From: Lutimonas halocynthiae
Lineage (GTDB): Bacteria; Bacteroidota; Bacteroidia; Flavobacteriales; Flavobacteriaceae
Direction of reading: 5' to 3'
Assembly (NCBI RefSeq): GCF_030409835.1
Contig: NZ_JAUFQO010000005.1
Span: 62,001-126,000 of the forward strand
Length of the DNA: 64,000 nucleotides
Shown here: positions 45,867 through 55,274 of the stretch, piece by piece
Numbering within the stretch: position 1 is the stretch's first letter
How the letters are laid out: every line of letters begins with the position of its first letter
The notes under the pieces: generated by a model
Seen by the model: the letters and a program-made list of their open reading frames with translations, nothing else
Told to the model about the DNA's origin: nothing
Database searches by the model: none
Translations under genes and position numbers: made by a program

Positions 45867-47351
45867 ATGAAAATCACCTTTTTAAGCTTACTCTTTTTTA
45901 CTCAATTTGTTTTGGGTACCCTCTCATTAAATGCACAAATATTAGAAAGCAATAAGGATCTTAGAGCTAAAATTGACTCTTATTTAGAGGCAAGCGTGTT
46001 GAATGGATTTTCGGGATCTGTTCTGGTATCACAAAAAGGGAATATTATTTTATCTAAAGGGTATGGTTGGGCAGACAGAAAAAATAAGATACCCAGTACA
46101 GCCTCGACTGTTTATAATATTGGTTCGGTAACAAAACAATTTACGGCATCAGCAATTCTAAAACTTGTTGAACAAGGAAAGATTAAAACATCAGATAAAA
46201 TCAGCATATTTTATAAGCAAGCACCCACAGACAAGAAAGATATAACGGTTCATCAATTATTAACGCATAGCTCAGGAATTTCTCCCAGAACCGGTGGCTT
46301 TAGATACGATGAGGCTGATAAAGAACAGTTCTTAAAGGAATTCTTTGCATCAGTATTACAATCTAAACCTGGTACAAAACACGAATATGCCAATGCCAAT
46401 TATATTATGCTTACAGCCATTTTGGAATCCGTTTCAAAACAAAGCTATGCTGCTTTTCTACATGAAAATCTATTTGAACCTGCAGGGATGGATTATTCGG
46501 GATATAAAAGTGTATCGTTTAGCACTGAAAAACTTGCCCATGGCTACTATTACCATATAGGAGATGAGCAATGGTTAGATTGGGGAACAACCCAAGAACA
46601 TCTTCCGTATTCTAATAAGCACTGGTACAGTATAGGTAAAGGTGACATTCATTCATCTGTTGAAGATCTTTACAAATGGCATGTTGCCTTAAAAAATAAT
46701 AATGTTTTATCCGCAGAAACTAAGGAAACTCAAGAGACTGCCTATGTCGCTGAAAATGAAAATATGACATCACACTATGCCTATGGTTGGGCCATCTCTA
46801 ATAGTGAACGAGGCACTAAAATTGTAACACACAATGGAAGTAATGGAATTTATTTCGCAGATTTTATTCGATTTATAGATGATGAGGTGGTTATTATTTA
46901 CCTAACCAACGCATTTTTAGGAAACGAATCTGAATCAGTAGCATGGGAAATAAGTAAAATGGTATTTGATCCTAATTATAGTGCAACACCCCTTTCTGAA
47001 AATATTTATGAATTGATTCATGGTTTTACAAATACACATGAGTCAAATGATGCCGATAAATTACCTGCTTTTCTTAAACAAGAACTTAAAGCTGAATTTA
47101 ATGACCATTCCATTCTGAACCAGATAGGGTACCGTAAATTAAAGAAAGAAGCAGCACCTGGTTGGGGATTGGAATTGTTTAAGTTGAATGTTCAATACTT
47201 CCCTGAAGATGGAAACTTATGGGATTCGCTTGGTGAGGCTTATTTGAAATATGGACAAAAAGATGAAGCGATAAAAAGCTATTCAAAAGCAGTAGATTTG
47301 GGTAGTGAATCTTCAGAACCAGTATTGAAAAAAATATTGGAAGAAAAATAA
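45867..47351 (+). CDS. Secreted serine hydrolase with TPR tail
   Basis: This 494-residue protein has a signal peptide (about 1-24, ...SLNAQ). The catalytic S87-x-x-K90 lies in GSVTKQFT, a YANANY motif supplies the Tyr-x-Asn, and THNGSNGIYF is the third motif. From about residue 385 a helical domain with a TPR repeat (DGNLWDSLGEAYLKYG, DEAIKSYSKAVDLG) may bind a partner. This pattern is frequent among secreted beta-lactamase-like esterases/peptidases in Bacteroidota. Confidence 0.87.
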   Translation: MKITFLSLLFFTQFVLGTLSLNAQILESNKDLRAKIDSYLEASVLNGFSGSVLVSQKGNIILSKGYGWADRKNKIPSTASTVYNIGSVTKQFTASAILKLVEQGKIKTSDKISIFYKQAPTDKKDITVHQLLTHSSGISPRTGGFRYDEADKEQFLKEFFASVLQSKPGTKHEYANANYIMLTAILESVSKQSYAAFLHENLFEPAGMDYSGYKSVSFSTEKLAHGYYYHIGDEQWLDWGTTQEHLPYSNKHWYSIGKGDIHSSVEDLYKWHVALKNNNVLSAETKETQETAYVAENENMTSHYAYGWAISNSERGTKIVTHNGSNGIYFADFIRFIDDEVVIIYLTNAFLGNESESVAWEISKMVFDPNYSATPLSENIYELIHGFTNTHESNDADKLPAFLKQELKAEFNDHSILNQIGYRKLKKEAAPGWGLELFKLNVQYFPEDGNLWDSLGEAYLKYGQKDEAIKSYSKAVDLGSESSEPVLKKILEEK

Positions 47352-47398
47352 GTATTGAAACTGTTGCTATCGAACCTTAATTAAATACAAACCAAATA

Positions 47399-48226
47399 AT
47401 GAAAAACTTAATAATTACTTTCTTTACGGTCTTCCTTTTTGGCTTACAAACTTCATTTGCTCAGCAGGATAGCGCTATCATATTAGGAACTGAGTTTACA
47501 ATAAATTCTAACATCCTTAATGAAGCAAGGACTTGTTTTATAAGCCTTCCTGATTCGTATAATGAATCATCTGATGTGGAGAATACATATCCAATTATAA
47601 TATTATTGGATGGGATGACTCATTTTAAAACAGCATCTGGCGTAGTACATTTTATGAGTGCGGGTAGGGTTCGAAATTATATGATGCCGGAAACAATTAT
47701 TATAGCCATCGAAAATGTTGACCGCGAACGAGATTTTACGGTGACAAAAATAAAGACCAAACGTGTCAATACGATGGGTGGAGGAAGAAATTTCTTGAAT
47801 TTTATTGAAAAGGAACTCATACCATATGTTGACAAAAATTATAGAACAGATCCTTTTAGAACGCTTGTTGGACATTCTTTAGGTGGTCTGCTTGCTTTGA
47901 ATGCATACATCGATGAAAATAGTCTGTTTGATGCTTATATTGCTATCGACCCTAGTTTATGGTGGGATGATGAAATGAGGCAGCAGAAAGTTGATGCGAT
48001 CACTCCAGTATCATTGAATAAAAAACTTTATATCGCTACAGCAAACCAGGGAGAGGCCAGTAATGGACGAAATAAAAAAAGACATGACGCTTTTTATGCC
48101 TTAGTAAAAGAGAAATCGGAAGGGCAAGTAAATGTCGAAATAGAATATTTTGAAAATGAAGACCATCGCTCTGTTCCTATGATAGCTTTGTATAAAGGCT
48201 TACAATACCTTAATCAGGAGGATTAG
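47399..48226 (+). CDS. Secreted esterase of the IroE/Fes-like alpha/beta hydrolase family
   Basis: This 275-residue protein has a signal peptide (about 1-21, ending SFAQQ). It shows the D-family PIIILLDGMTHF motif, TLVGHSLGG with nucleophile S160, the DPSLWWDD motif, and a C-terminal ENEDHRSVPM with the His. The putative esterase family (PF00756) cleaves enterobactin-like or feruloyl esters. It is 47 bp after the TPR serine hydrolase and probably in one operon with it. Confidence 0.88.
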   Translation: MKNLIITFFTVFLFGLQTSFAQQDSAIILGTEFTINSNILNEARTCFISLPDSYNESSDVENTYPIIILLDGMTHFKTASGVVHFMSAGRVRNYMMPETIIIAIENVDRERDFTVTKIKTKRVNTMGGGRNFLNFIEKELIPYVDKNYRTDPFRTLVGHSLGGLLALNAYIDENSLFDAYIAIDPSLWWDDEMRQQKVDAITPVSLNKKLYIATANQGEASNGRNKKRHDAFYALVKEKSEGQVNVEIEYFENEDHRSVPMIALYKGLQYLNQED

Positions 48227-48453
48227 GTTTTGAGTGCGGTTTGTTAGATTGCGAACAATGAATGTGTCTTGAGGCGAGGAGGTGCATGTAAATCTTTGTT
48301 CTCGCTTTTTATTTGAAAACTATGTGTGAATAGATACTCAATTATAATAAAAACAACGATTCTGATTAAGGAGGTATAAACCAAAACCCTTGTCGCCAAA
48401 AAACAAATTTATAGCCTTATATTTATCAGTGTTTAAAACTGAATCTGATTAAA
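48227..48453. other. Intergenic spacer with terminator
   Basis: This 227-bp spacer has a hairpin at 48272-48310. An AT-rich part holding TATATTTATC, close to TAnnTTTG, lies about 30 bp before the next start. No coding frame was seen. Confidence 0.4.
48272..48310 (+). terminator. Probable terminator
   Basis: AGGCGAG (48272-48278) pairs with CTCGCTT (48301-48307) with one G-T wobble, a 22-nt loop and a run of T residues to 48310. The large loop makes it a moderate terminator. Confidence 0.45.
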
Positions 48454-49278
48454 ATGAAAAAGTATTTAACAACTGTTTTGTTTCTGTTATCACTTCTAGC
48501 ACCTATGTATGGCCAGGAAATTCCAAATGAAAACCTTCAGATGCAACTTCCTGAAAACAAACAGGAATATTCAAAATCAATTTTGGGGAATGAAATTAAC
48601 GGTATTCATTTGATGCATATGGCCGTTACAGGTGACATGTCTAGGCTTGATGCATCCAAAGAGGGGTACAAAACCATATACTTGTTTATAAGTGGTGCAG
48701 GCAATGTTACGGCAGCGAATACAAATTATGAGATCGTTCCAGAAACGATCTTTTTACCAAATACAATAAAAAGTATTTCGATTAATGCAGCTAAAAATGA
48801 CACCCTGCATTACCTCAAAATATCCAGTAAATTAACAGCGCAAGACCTTTTGGATTTAAAAGAATTTCCAGTTGATCATACTGAAAATATATATTATGCA
48901 AAATTCACTGATTGCGAATCTTATACAGAGCCAATTAAAAGCCCGAATACAGTAAGTCGAACCATACTTCCTAATAAATACATTCCAAGAATTGCGATGG
49001 GGACGGTTCAAACAAAAGGACCTGATAAAGTTGGCGCCCATGAACATCCTATGTTGGAACAATTGTTTTTAGGTCTGTCAAAAAACAATTGTGTGGTTTA
49101 TGCAGATGAGGCCCAAATTGATTTTCCCCAATATTCGGTACTTCATATTCCATTAGGCTCAAGTCACTCTGTTTCTGTTGAAAAAGATGAGGTGATGTAT
49201 TATGTTTGGATGGATTTCTTTTTGGATAAAAAGGGTGAAGAATGGTTAAAAACGCATAAGGTAAATGATGATAATTAG
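48454..49278 (+). CDS. Secreted cupin-like protein
   Basis: This 274-residue protein has a signal peptide (about 1-20, MYGQ). Two cupin-like modules are seen. The first lies around YLFISGAGNVTAANTNYEIVPETIFLP and the second around GAHEHPMLEQLFLGLS and HIPLGSSHSVSVEKDEVMYYVW. His and Glu in the second module fit a metal-binding cupin (H-x-H-x-E). The activity is unknown. It could be a dioxygenase, isomerase or sugar-binding protein of the periplasm. Confidence 0.72.
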   Translation: MKKYLTTVLFLLSLLAPMYGQEIPNENLQMQLPENKQEYSKSILGNEINGIHLMHMAVTGDMSRLDASKEGYKTIYLFISGAGNVTAANTNYEIVPETIFLPNTIKSISINAAKNDTLHYLKISSKLTAQDLLDLKEFPVDHTENIYYAKFTDCESYTEPIKSPNTVSRTILPNKYIPRIAMGTVQTKGPDKVGAHEHPMLEQLFLGLSKNNCVVYADEAQIDFPQYSVLHIPLGSSHSVSVEKDEVMYYVWMDFFLDKKGEEWLKTHKVNDDN

Positions 49279-49357
49279 TCATCATAAAATAAAATATTGC
49301 TATACGCTGCTTAAAGACACAAATGGTTTTCATTAAAGACCTGGAAGAAATATAGAG

Positions 49358-51175
49358 ATGGATAAAACGCCTCAGTATAATAATATAAGCTTCTTTGATT
49401 TGCTTGCTAAAGCAAGTAAGCTAGTTCCTCAGCTTCCAAGGATATTAAAGAATATCAAGAAAACCAAGGTAATCAAAGACGATACTCATGCATCTATTGG
49501 GAAAATAATTGAGGCCAATGCATTAAATCACGGAAGTATCTCTGCGCTTAAGTTTGAAGACCAAAGCTATACGTATGATGAATTTAATCAAATTGTTAAC
49601 AGGTATGCGAATTACCTTCTTGGAGAAGGTGTAAAAAATGGTGAAACTGTGATCTCTTTTATAGAAAACAGACCTGAACTTTTATTTTTAATAACTGCCT
49701 GCGCAAAAATAGGTGCCATTATTTCACTGATCAATCCGAACCAGCGGGGCAAGGTCTTGATTCATTCCATGGAGCTTACCAAATCAAAATATTTCATGAT
49801 AGGAGAAGAATTACTTCCATATTTTGAAGATATTAAAGGTTCAATTTCAGATGCTACAGGTCAAAAGCACTACTGGATTAGTGATCAAAAAACGACGGAT
49901 TGCCCAAAACATTATGTGGCACTAAAAACGAAATTGGAGAAAGTCGTATCGGAGAACCCAACTACTACTCAGCAAATTATGGCAGGTCAGCCTTATGCAT
50001 ATGTTTTTACTTCTGGTACTACGGGATTACCTAAAGCATCAAGACAAACCCATAGAAAATGGTTGTTGACTTATTATTGGTTTGGCAAAGTAAATATGAA
50101 CCTTGGCCTTAATGATGTGATGTATGTTCCACTTCCTTTTTACCATACCAATGCGCTTATTGTTGGTTGGCCAACGGCCCTTGCAGGGCCATGTACAATG
50201 GTCATGAGAAGGAAATTTTCTGTAACTGAATTTTGGACGGATGTTCAAAAGTACAAGGTTACGGGTTTCATTTATATCGGTGAATTGTGTCGTTATTTAT
50301 TGAATGCCCCAACATCAGATTTGGATAGAAGCCATAGCATTAAAAAAATAATGGGTAATGGGTTAAGACCAGATATCTGGCATCAATTCAAAGATCGTTT
50401 TCAAATCAAGAACATCTATGAATTTTATGGTGCCGCAGATGGAAATGTAGGTTTTGCCAATATCCTCAATTTTGATTGTACCATCGGATTTTCTCCTCAA
50501 AATTTTAGAATAGTAAAATATGATGTTGAAAACGATTCACCTATAAAGGATACGAATGGCTTTCTCATTCCTGTGGGTAAAGGTGAGACAGGCTTATTGA
50601 TTTCTGAAATAAGTGAGGAATCTGTTTTTGATGGATATGTCAATACAGAAAGGAATGAAGATAAAATTCTTCGCAATGTATTTAAGTCAGGTGATCATTG
50701 GTTCAATAGTGGTGACCTGCTACAAAACATTGGTTATAAGCACGCTAGGTTTGTCGACAGAATTGGCGATACCTTTCGATGGAAAGGAGAGAATGTTGCT
50801 ACCGCAGAAGTAGAAGGTGTTGTTGGTGATTTAAAATGTGTGGAGATTTGTGCAGTGTACGGGGTGCAAATTCCAAACAATGACGGGCGCGCAGGCATGG
50901 TTACTATTGTGAAGCATAGTGAAGAAATTTTTGACATTGATATTGTTGCGGAACACCTTCATAAAGCGCTACCAAAATTTGCAATGCCAATTTTTATCAG
51001 GTTAAGGGATAGAATCAATGTAACACATACGCATAAAATTAAAAAAATCGATTTAAAAAAAGAAGGTTTCAATTGCGATGGCAAAATATATGTGATGCTT
51101 CCAAAAAGTATGACATATGTTGAAATGGATAAGAACCTCCTGAATGATATTAACAAAGGAGTCTATATATTCTGA
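49358..51175 (+). CDS. AMP-binding acyl-CoA synthetase (FATP-like)
   Basis: This 605-residue protein belongs to the ANL superfamily. The P-loop F-T-S-G-T-T-G-L-P-K lies at 217-226. The A5 region is F-Y-G-A-A-D-G, and the hinge segment FVDRIGDTFRWKGENVAT is typical of very-long-chain/FATP-type acyl-CoA synthetases. It activates a carboxylic acid with ATP and CoA. The N-terminal region (1-45) is an extension with unclear use. The substrate is probably a long-chain or sterol-type acid. Confidence 0.88.
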   Translation: MDKTPQYNNISFFDLLAKASKLVPQLPRILKNIKKTKVIKDDTHASIGKIIEANALNHGSISALKFEDQSYTYDEFNQIVNRYANYLLGEGVKNGETVISFIENRPELLFLITACAKIGAIISLINPNQRGKVLIHSMELTKSKYFMIGEELLPYFEDIKGSISDATGQKHYWISDQKTTDCPKHYVALKTKLEKVVSENPTTTQQIMAGQPYAYVFTSGTTGLPKASRQTHRKWLLTYYWFGKVNMNLGLNDVMYVPLPFYHTNALIVGWPTALAGPCTMVMRRKFSVTEFWTDVQKYKVTGFIYIGELCRYLLNAPTSDLDRSHSIKKIMGNGLRPDIWHQFKDRFQIKNIYEFYGAADGNVGFANILNFDCTIGFSPQNFRIVKYDVENDSPIKDTNGFLIPVGKGETGLLISEISEESVFDGYVNTERNEDKILRNVFKSGDHWFNSGDLLQNIGYKHARFVDRIGDTFRWKGENVATAEVEGVVGDLKCVEICAVYGVQIPNNDGRAGMVTIVKHSEEIFDIDIVAEHLHKALPKFAMPIFIRLRDRINVTHTHKIKKIDLKKEGFNCDGKIYVMLPKSMTYVEMDKNLLNDINKGVYIF

Positions 51176-51189
51176 AGAAATAGGCCTGA

Positions 51190-51345
51190 ATCCAAATTAT
51201 TTGGCTTGATGTTTATGCAACAAATGAAATAGGGTATAGCCTGTATAAAAAAATGGGTTTCCAAGTTAGTAGGATTATTAAAGGTTTCTTTAGAGAAGGA
51301 GATGCCTACATAGACAAGATTCAAATGTACCAGCACATACGATAA
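51190..51345 (+). pseudogene. GNAT acetyltransferase C-terminal remnant
   Basis: Between an in-frame TGA (51187) and TAA (51343-51345) lie 51 codons reading as a GNAT C-terminus. The LDVYATNEIGYSLYKKMGF segment and REGDAYIDKIQMYQ are characteristic. No start codon or acetyl-CoA loop remains. The fragment lies between the acyl-CoA synthetase gene and a serine hydrolase gene. It shows that GNAT genes in this region have been lost as well as kept. Confidence 0.75.
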
Positions 51346-51444
51346 AGACGACGCTATTTGCCTTCTTTGCCAGACATCTGAATCAAACTGTAACAAGAAA
51401 TTAGTTGTAGCGTCTATTCTAGCATAAAATAAAATCAAGAATAA

Positions 51445-52566
51445 ATGAAGAATTATATCAAGCAGTTGACCATAGCATTATGTTGTTTCTTTTTTATAAC
51501 AGGATGCGAAGGGCAGACAGAGAAAAATGATGAAGAACTCATTTTCGAAAGATCAGATGCTTATGTTAAACAGATGATGGACAGTCTTGAAATTATAGGG
51601 CTTCATTATGCTGTGCTGATCAATGGAAAGGTGATGCACAAAAAGGCAATGGGCTTTGCTAATTTTGAACACCAGGTTCCAATGACTGAAGACAATTTGT
51701 TTGCTGTGGCATCTATGTCTAAATTATTTAGCTCAACTGCTTTACACAAATTATTAAAAGACACAAATCGAAGTGTGGATGAAACGGTGGGCGAATTTCT
51801 TCCTGATAGAAAAGACTTGCCAGAGTCTTGGAGAATGTTGACTTTAAAAGAATTGTTAAGCCATAGTTCAGGTATACCTGATCAGATCGATTACGATATA
51901 TATTTAGCGCCCGAAAGTGCAGAATTTGTTATTGAGGCATTAAAAGACAAACCATTTAGTTCTGCACCAGGCGAAACAACCAAATACAACGCTACTGGTT
52001 TTATGCTTGTTTGTTTGGTTATTGAAGAGCTGGCAGAGCAAGACTTTGAAACACATATGCAGAAAGAATATTTTGATCGATATGGATTAAGTAAAGCCAA
52101 CTATGGTGGATTCAAAAAAGTGGTACCCAAAAGAGTAAAAAGCTATAGAATGGTGGGTGATAATCTTGAAATGTTTCCGCTAAATTACGGCCCACCAATG
52201 TATGCAGCTGCAGGATTGAATATCAATATGGATGAATTAATCGTATGGACTCAAGCTGTTTTAGAAGGAAAAATTGTAAGCAAAGAAGGATTGTCAAATA
52301 TTTGGAACCCAGTGCTGTTAAACAATGGGAAACCTGGTTATTTTGGATTGGGTTGGGAAACCTACGATTTGGAAAATGGGATTTGGATGACGGGGCATGG
52401 TGGAGCTGGGATATCAGCTATAAGGCATTATTGGGAAGAGGATTCTCAAGAAACAGTTACAATTGTTTTATTGACAAATGGAGCGAGGAATTGGGTGAAG
52501 TCACCAGATGAAGTGAATATGGGAATCGCTGATTATTTTATGCCAGGAATAGTAGAAGCAAATTAG
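51445..52566 (+). CDS. Serine hydrolase of beta-lactamase fold, lipoprotein
   Basis: This 373-residue protein has lipobox F-I-T-G-C21. The catalytic S90-x-x-K93 lies in V-A-S-M-S-K. TKYNATGFML provides the Tyr-x-Asn motif, and GHGGAGISAIRHY replaces KTG. It resembles esterases or D-aminopeptidase-like enzymes rather than antibiotic-degrading beta-lactamases. It is the third such gene within 8 kb. Confidence 0.87.
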   Translation: MKNYIKQLTIALCCFFFITGCEGQTEKNDEELIFERSDAYVKQMMDSLEIIGLHYAVLINGKVMHKKAMGFANFEHQVPMTEDNLFAVASMSKLFSSTALHKLLKDTNRSVDETVGEFLPDRKDLPESWRMLTLKELLSHSSGIPDQIDYDIYLAPESAEFVIEALKDKPFSSAPGETTKYNATGFMLVCLVIEELAEQDFETHMQKEYFDRYGLSKANYGGFKKVVPKRVKSYRMVGDNLEMFPLNYGPPMYAAAGLNINMDELIVWTQAVLEGKIVSKEGLSNIWNPVLLNNGKPGYFGLGWETYDLENGIWMTGHGGAGISAIRHYWEEDSQETVTIVLLTNGARNWVKSPDEVNMGIADYFMPGIVEAN

Positions 52567-52591
52567 AAAAATGAGATAAGAAAGAAACATC

Positions 52592-53014
52592 ATGATGATA
52601 AGAAAACATAATGAAAATGATCTTGAACAAATAATGAAGGTATGGTATACATCTTCAACTTTAGCGCATCCATTTTTGAATCTAGAATTCGTAGAAAAAG
52701 TAAAATCGGATATGAGAAATATGTACATTCCAAATTCTGAGACTTGGGTTTATGAAATTGATTCGACTGTGGTAGGGTTTATTAGCATGATGGATAACGA
52801 AATAGCTGGTTTGTTTGTTTTGCCAGAATACCATTCAAGAGGTATTGGATCAAAATTGGTGAATTTTGTGACTGAGTTTAACGATAAACTGGAGGTTGAG
52901 GTGTTTAAATTGAATAAAATCGGAAGGTCATTTTATAATAAATATGGATTCATTCAAGTCAAAGAATTCGTTCATAAAGATAGTGGGGAAGTGGTTTTAC
53001 GATTAAAGAAATAG
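52592..53014 (+). CDS. GNAT family N-acetyltransferase
   Basis: This 140-residue protein starts IRKHNENDLEQIMKVWY, close to the RimI/YjcF-like subgroup. The acetyl-CoA loop is E-Y-H-S-R-G-I-G-S-K-L. FYNKYGFIQVKEF closes the fold. The gap of 25 bp after the serine hydrolase allows cotranscription. The substrate is unknown. Confidence 0.87.
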   Translation: MMIRKHNENDLEQIMKVWYTSSTLAHPFLNLEFVEKVKSDMRNMYIPNSETWVYEIDSTVVGFISMMDNEIAGLFVLPEYHSRGIGSKLVNFVTEFNDKLEVEVFKLNKIGRSFYNKYGFIQVKEFVHKDSGEVVLRLKK

Positions 53015-53071
53015 ATTAAAATTTGTAGAAGCGCCTAAAAGAGGGACACGTAAAATTAACTAGTTTAAAAA

Positions 53072-53608
53072 ATGAAAATTTTTGCAGAGACAGAAAGATT
53101 TATCTTAAGAGAAATACTTCCAACTGATATCGACGGAATGTTTGAACTGGATGCTGACCCGGATGTTCACAGGTATTTAGGAAATCAAACGTTAAGCACA
53201 AAGGAACAGGTAGTTGATGTGATTAAGTTTATCAGACAACAATATGTGGATAATGGTATTGGACGTTGGGCTATAATTGATAAAAACTCCAATGAGTTTG
53301 TTGGTTGGACCGGGCTTAAATTAGTCACAGATGAAATCAATAAACATAGCAACTATTATGATCTAGGCTATAGACTGGTTAAAAGAAAATGGGGGCAGGG
53401 AATTGCGACTGAAACAGCTATTGCATCATTGGAATATGCTTTTGAGACCCTTAAGGCAAAAGAAGTTTGTGCCATGGCAGACTGTGAAAACGATGCTTCA
53501 AACAGAATTTTAAAGAAAGTAGGACTTCAGTTTGTTGAAGTTTTTGAACTAGACGGTGATAAGCTGAATTGGTATAAGATTGACAGATCAACATTTCTTA
53601 ATCAATAG
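53072..53608 (+). CDS. GNAT family N-acetyltransferase (RimJ/RimL type)
   Basis: The protein has 178 residues. TERFILREILPTDIDGMFELD at the N-terminus and the loop K-R-K-W-G-Q-G-I-A-T-E are typical of the RimJ/RimL subgroup. The C-terminus has N-R-I-L-K-K-V-G-L-Q-F. It acetylates a small amine or protein N-terminus. It lies 57 bp after another GNAT of a different subgroup. Confidence 0.88.
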   Translation: MKIFAETERFILREILPTDIDGMFELDADPDVHRYLGNQTLSTKEQVVDVIKFIRQQYVDNGIGRWAIIDKNSNEFVGWTGLKLVTDEINKHSNYYDLGYRLVKRKWGQGIATETAIASLEYAFETLKAKEVCAMADCENDASNRILKKVGLQFVEVFELDGDKLNWYKIDRSTFLNQ

Positions 53609-53684
53609 CTGTTAGAATAAACTTATTTCAGGTAAAATTTAATCCTTATATTTAAAATTAAACAAGAGTAAAGCTTCGCAATTT

Positions 53685-54383
53685 ATGGATCAAAATTTTC
53701 TTAATAAACTTTCAGAGGAGCTGCTCCTTAAAGTGAAAATGGAGGAGCATACGGCAGCAATTCGCTTGGAATTAGAAAGTTTGAATCCAAATACACTACT
53801 TATAAACTTGTCAAATGATCATAAGAAAATAGCATTCTGGATTAATGTATATAATGCGTATTATCAGATTATTAGAAAAGAAGAAAACCTAAGTAAGTCA
53901 GCAGTTTACAGCAAGAAATTATTTTCAATTACAGGTGAATTATTGAGTCTTGATGATGTTGAACATGGTATTTTAAGGAGATATAGGTATAAATATTCTC
54001 TGGGCTATTTTGCAAATTTATGGGCCTCAAAATTCGTTAAGAGGCACGCAGTAGAAAAACTTGATTACCGCATACATTTTGCTTTAAATTGTGGAGCAGA
54101 AAGCTGTCCTCCAATAGCATTTTATAACGTGAAAGACATTGATGAGCAGTTAAACAAGGCGACGAAAGGATTTTTGGATGTTGAAAGTGAGTTTAATGAT
54201 CAGAAGAAAATAGTTTATACAACAGCTTTATTCAAATGGTTTTACGCTGACTTTGGCGGAAAAAAAGGCATAAAAAAAATCTATAAAGAGCAACTGAATA
54301 AAGATATTTCCGATTATAAAATCAAGTATAAAAAATACTCTTGGGAGGATGATCTGAATAATTTTGTACCAGATGCTCCATGA
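53685..54383 (+). CDS. DUF547 domain protein
   Basis: This 232-residue soluble protein matches DUF547: HKKIAFWINVYNAYYQIIR, DDVEHGILRRYR, and ALNCGAESCPPIAFYN with two conserved Cys. No signal peptide is seen. Many relatives are secreted, so a cytoplasmic form is somewhat unusual. The N-terminal SEELLLKVKMEEHT segment may be a degenerate start. The function is unknown. Confidence 0.85.
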   Translation: MDQNFLNKLSEELLLKVKMEEHTAAIRLELESLNPNTLLINLSNDHKKIAFWINVYNAYYQIIRKEENLSKSAVYSKKLFSITGELLSLDDVEHGILRRYRYKYSLGYFANLWASKFVKRHAVEKLDYRIHFALNCGAESCPPIAFYNVKDIDEQLNKATKGFLDVESEFNDQKKIVYTTALFKWFYADFGGKKGIKKIYKEQLNKDISDYKIKYKKYSWEDDLNNFVPDAP

Positions 54384-54597
54384 ATTCAAAAAATGAAACA
54401 TTTACAAAACAATCTTTGAACTTTTATATAAATTAATTATTTATATAATTGATAGTCAGCAGATAAGCTATTGTATTTGAAGGCTCTAATTAAATGCTCT
54501 TTTTCTACTATCAATTTAATATTTAGTTTTAGTTTTATATCTGGTTATGCAATGAAAAATAGACATTGACTTAACTTTTTTATGAAAAAAGAATAAA
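54384..54597. other. AT-rich intergenic spacer
   Basis: This 214-bp spacer is very AT-rich. No hairpin terminator or TAnnTTTG box was recognised. The next gene starts with GTG. Confidence 0.4.
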
Positions 54598-55170
54598 GTG
54601 AAAAAGAAACTATTATTGAGTATCATGATAATGACATTTACCCTTGCCAATGGGCAAGAGGTAAGTGTTGAAAAATCTGTATTTGGAATTCAAACAGGGC
54701 TTATTGGTATTTGGGCACATAATGAATTTAGAATGTCAGACAAGTTTGCATTTAGAACCGAAATAGGCCTGGATGCTGGCATCACTGAAGGGACGTATTA
54801 TAACAACTCAGAATTTTTCCTAAGCCCTTTAATAGCTGTTGAACCACGCTGGTACTACAATCTTAACAAAAGGGAATCTAAGGGGAAAAGAATAGACGGT
54901 AATAGTGGGAACTTTCTTTCCTTACGAATTAATTATCATCCAAATTGGTTTGTAATTTCTAACCCAGATCTTAATATAGTGGGTGATATATCAATAATTC
55001 CATCCTGGGGTTTAAGAAGGAACCTGGGGCAGCACTTTAATTTTGAAACAGGTGCTGGTATTGGCTATGTATATTACTTCGCTAAAAATGCCGGCTTTGC
55101 TGAAAATGAAGGAGAAGTAGGCATAAACATACTTTTTAAAATTGGTTATAAATTTAAGCCGAAACAGTAG
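54598..55170 (+). CDS. Outer membrane beta-barrel-like protein, GTG start
   Basis: This 190-residue protein starts with GTG at 54598. A signal peptide (about 1-19, ending LANG) leads to a strand-rich body. Alternating aromatic/polar strands (FGIQTGLIGIWAHNEFRM, FAFRTEIGLDAG, EPRWYYNLNK, NFLSLRINYHPNWF) and a final KIGYKFKPKQ suit a small outer-membrane beta-barrel. Family and function are unknown. Confidence 0.65.
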   Translation: MKKKLLLSIMIMTFTLANGQEVSVEKSVFGIQTGLIGIWAHNEFRMSDKFAFRTEIGLDAGITEGTYYNNSEFFLSPLIAVEPRWYYNLNKRESKGKRIDGNSGNFLSLRINYHPNWFVISNPDLNIVGDISIIPSWGLRRNLGQHFNFETGAGIGYVYYFAKNAGFAENEGEVGINILFKIGYKFKPKQ

Positions 55171-55215
55171 TTCAAGCAACTGTCAGTAAAGTTTAGTGGC
55201 CTTATTCATATTTTC

Positions 55216-55223
55216 TATATTTG
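55216..55223 (+). promoter_or_regulatory. -7 box TATATTTG of the gntR gene
   Basis: TATATTTG is an exact TAnnTTTG match 52 bp before the gntR ATG. A TTTAG (55190) some 21 bp upstream may act as -33. No copy of the CTTGTAA operator is found here, so self-regulation is not supported. Confidence 0.55.
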
Positions 55224-55274
55224 TAGTTCAATAGAAAAATAAATCACAATTTTCAGAATGGATATCTTTAAAGT

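Noticed and set aside
44627-47351. Antibiotic-resistance beta-lactamases
   Set aside because: Both have S-x-x-K but lack the KTG motif and the class C Y-A-N context in one case. They resemble esterase or peptidase relatives common in Bacteroidota.
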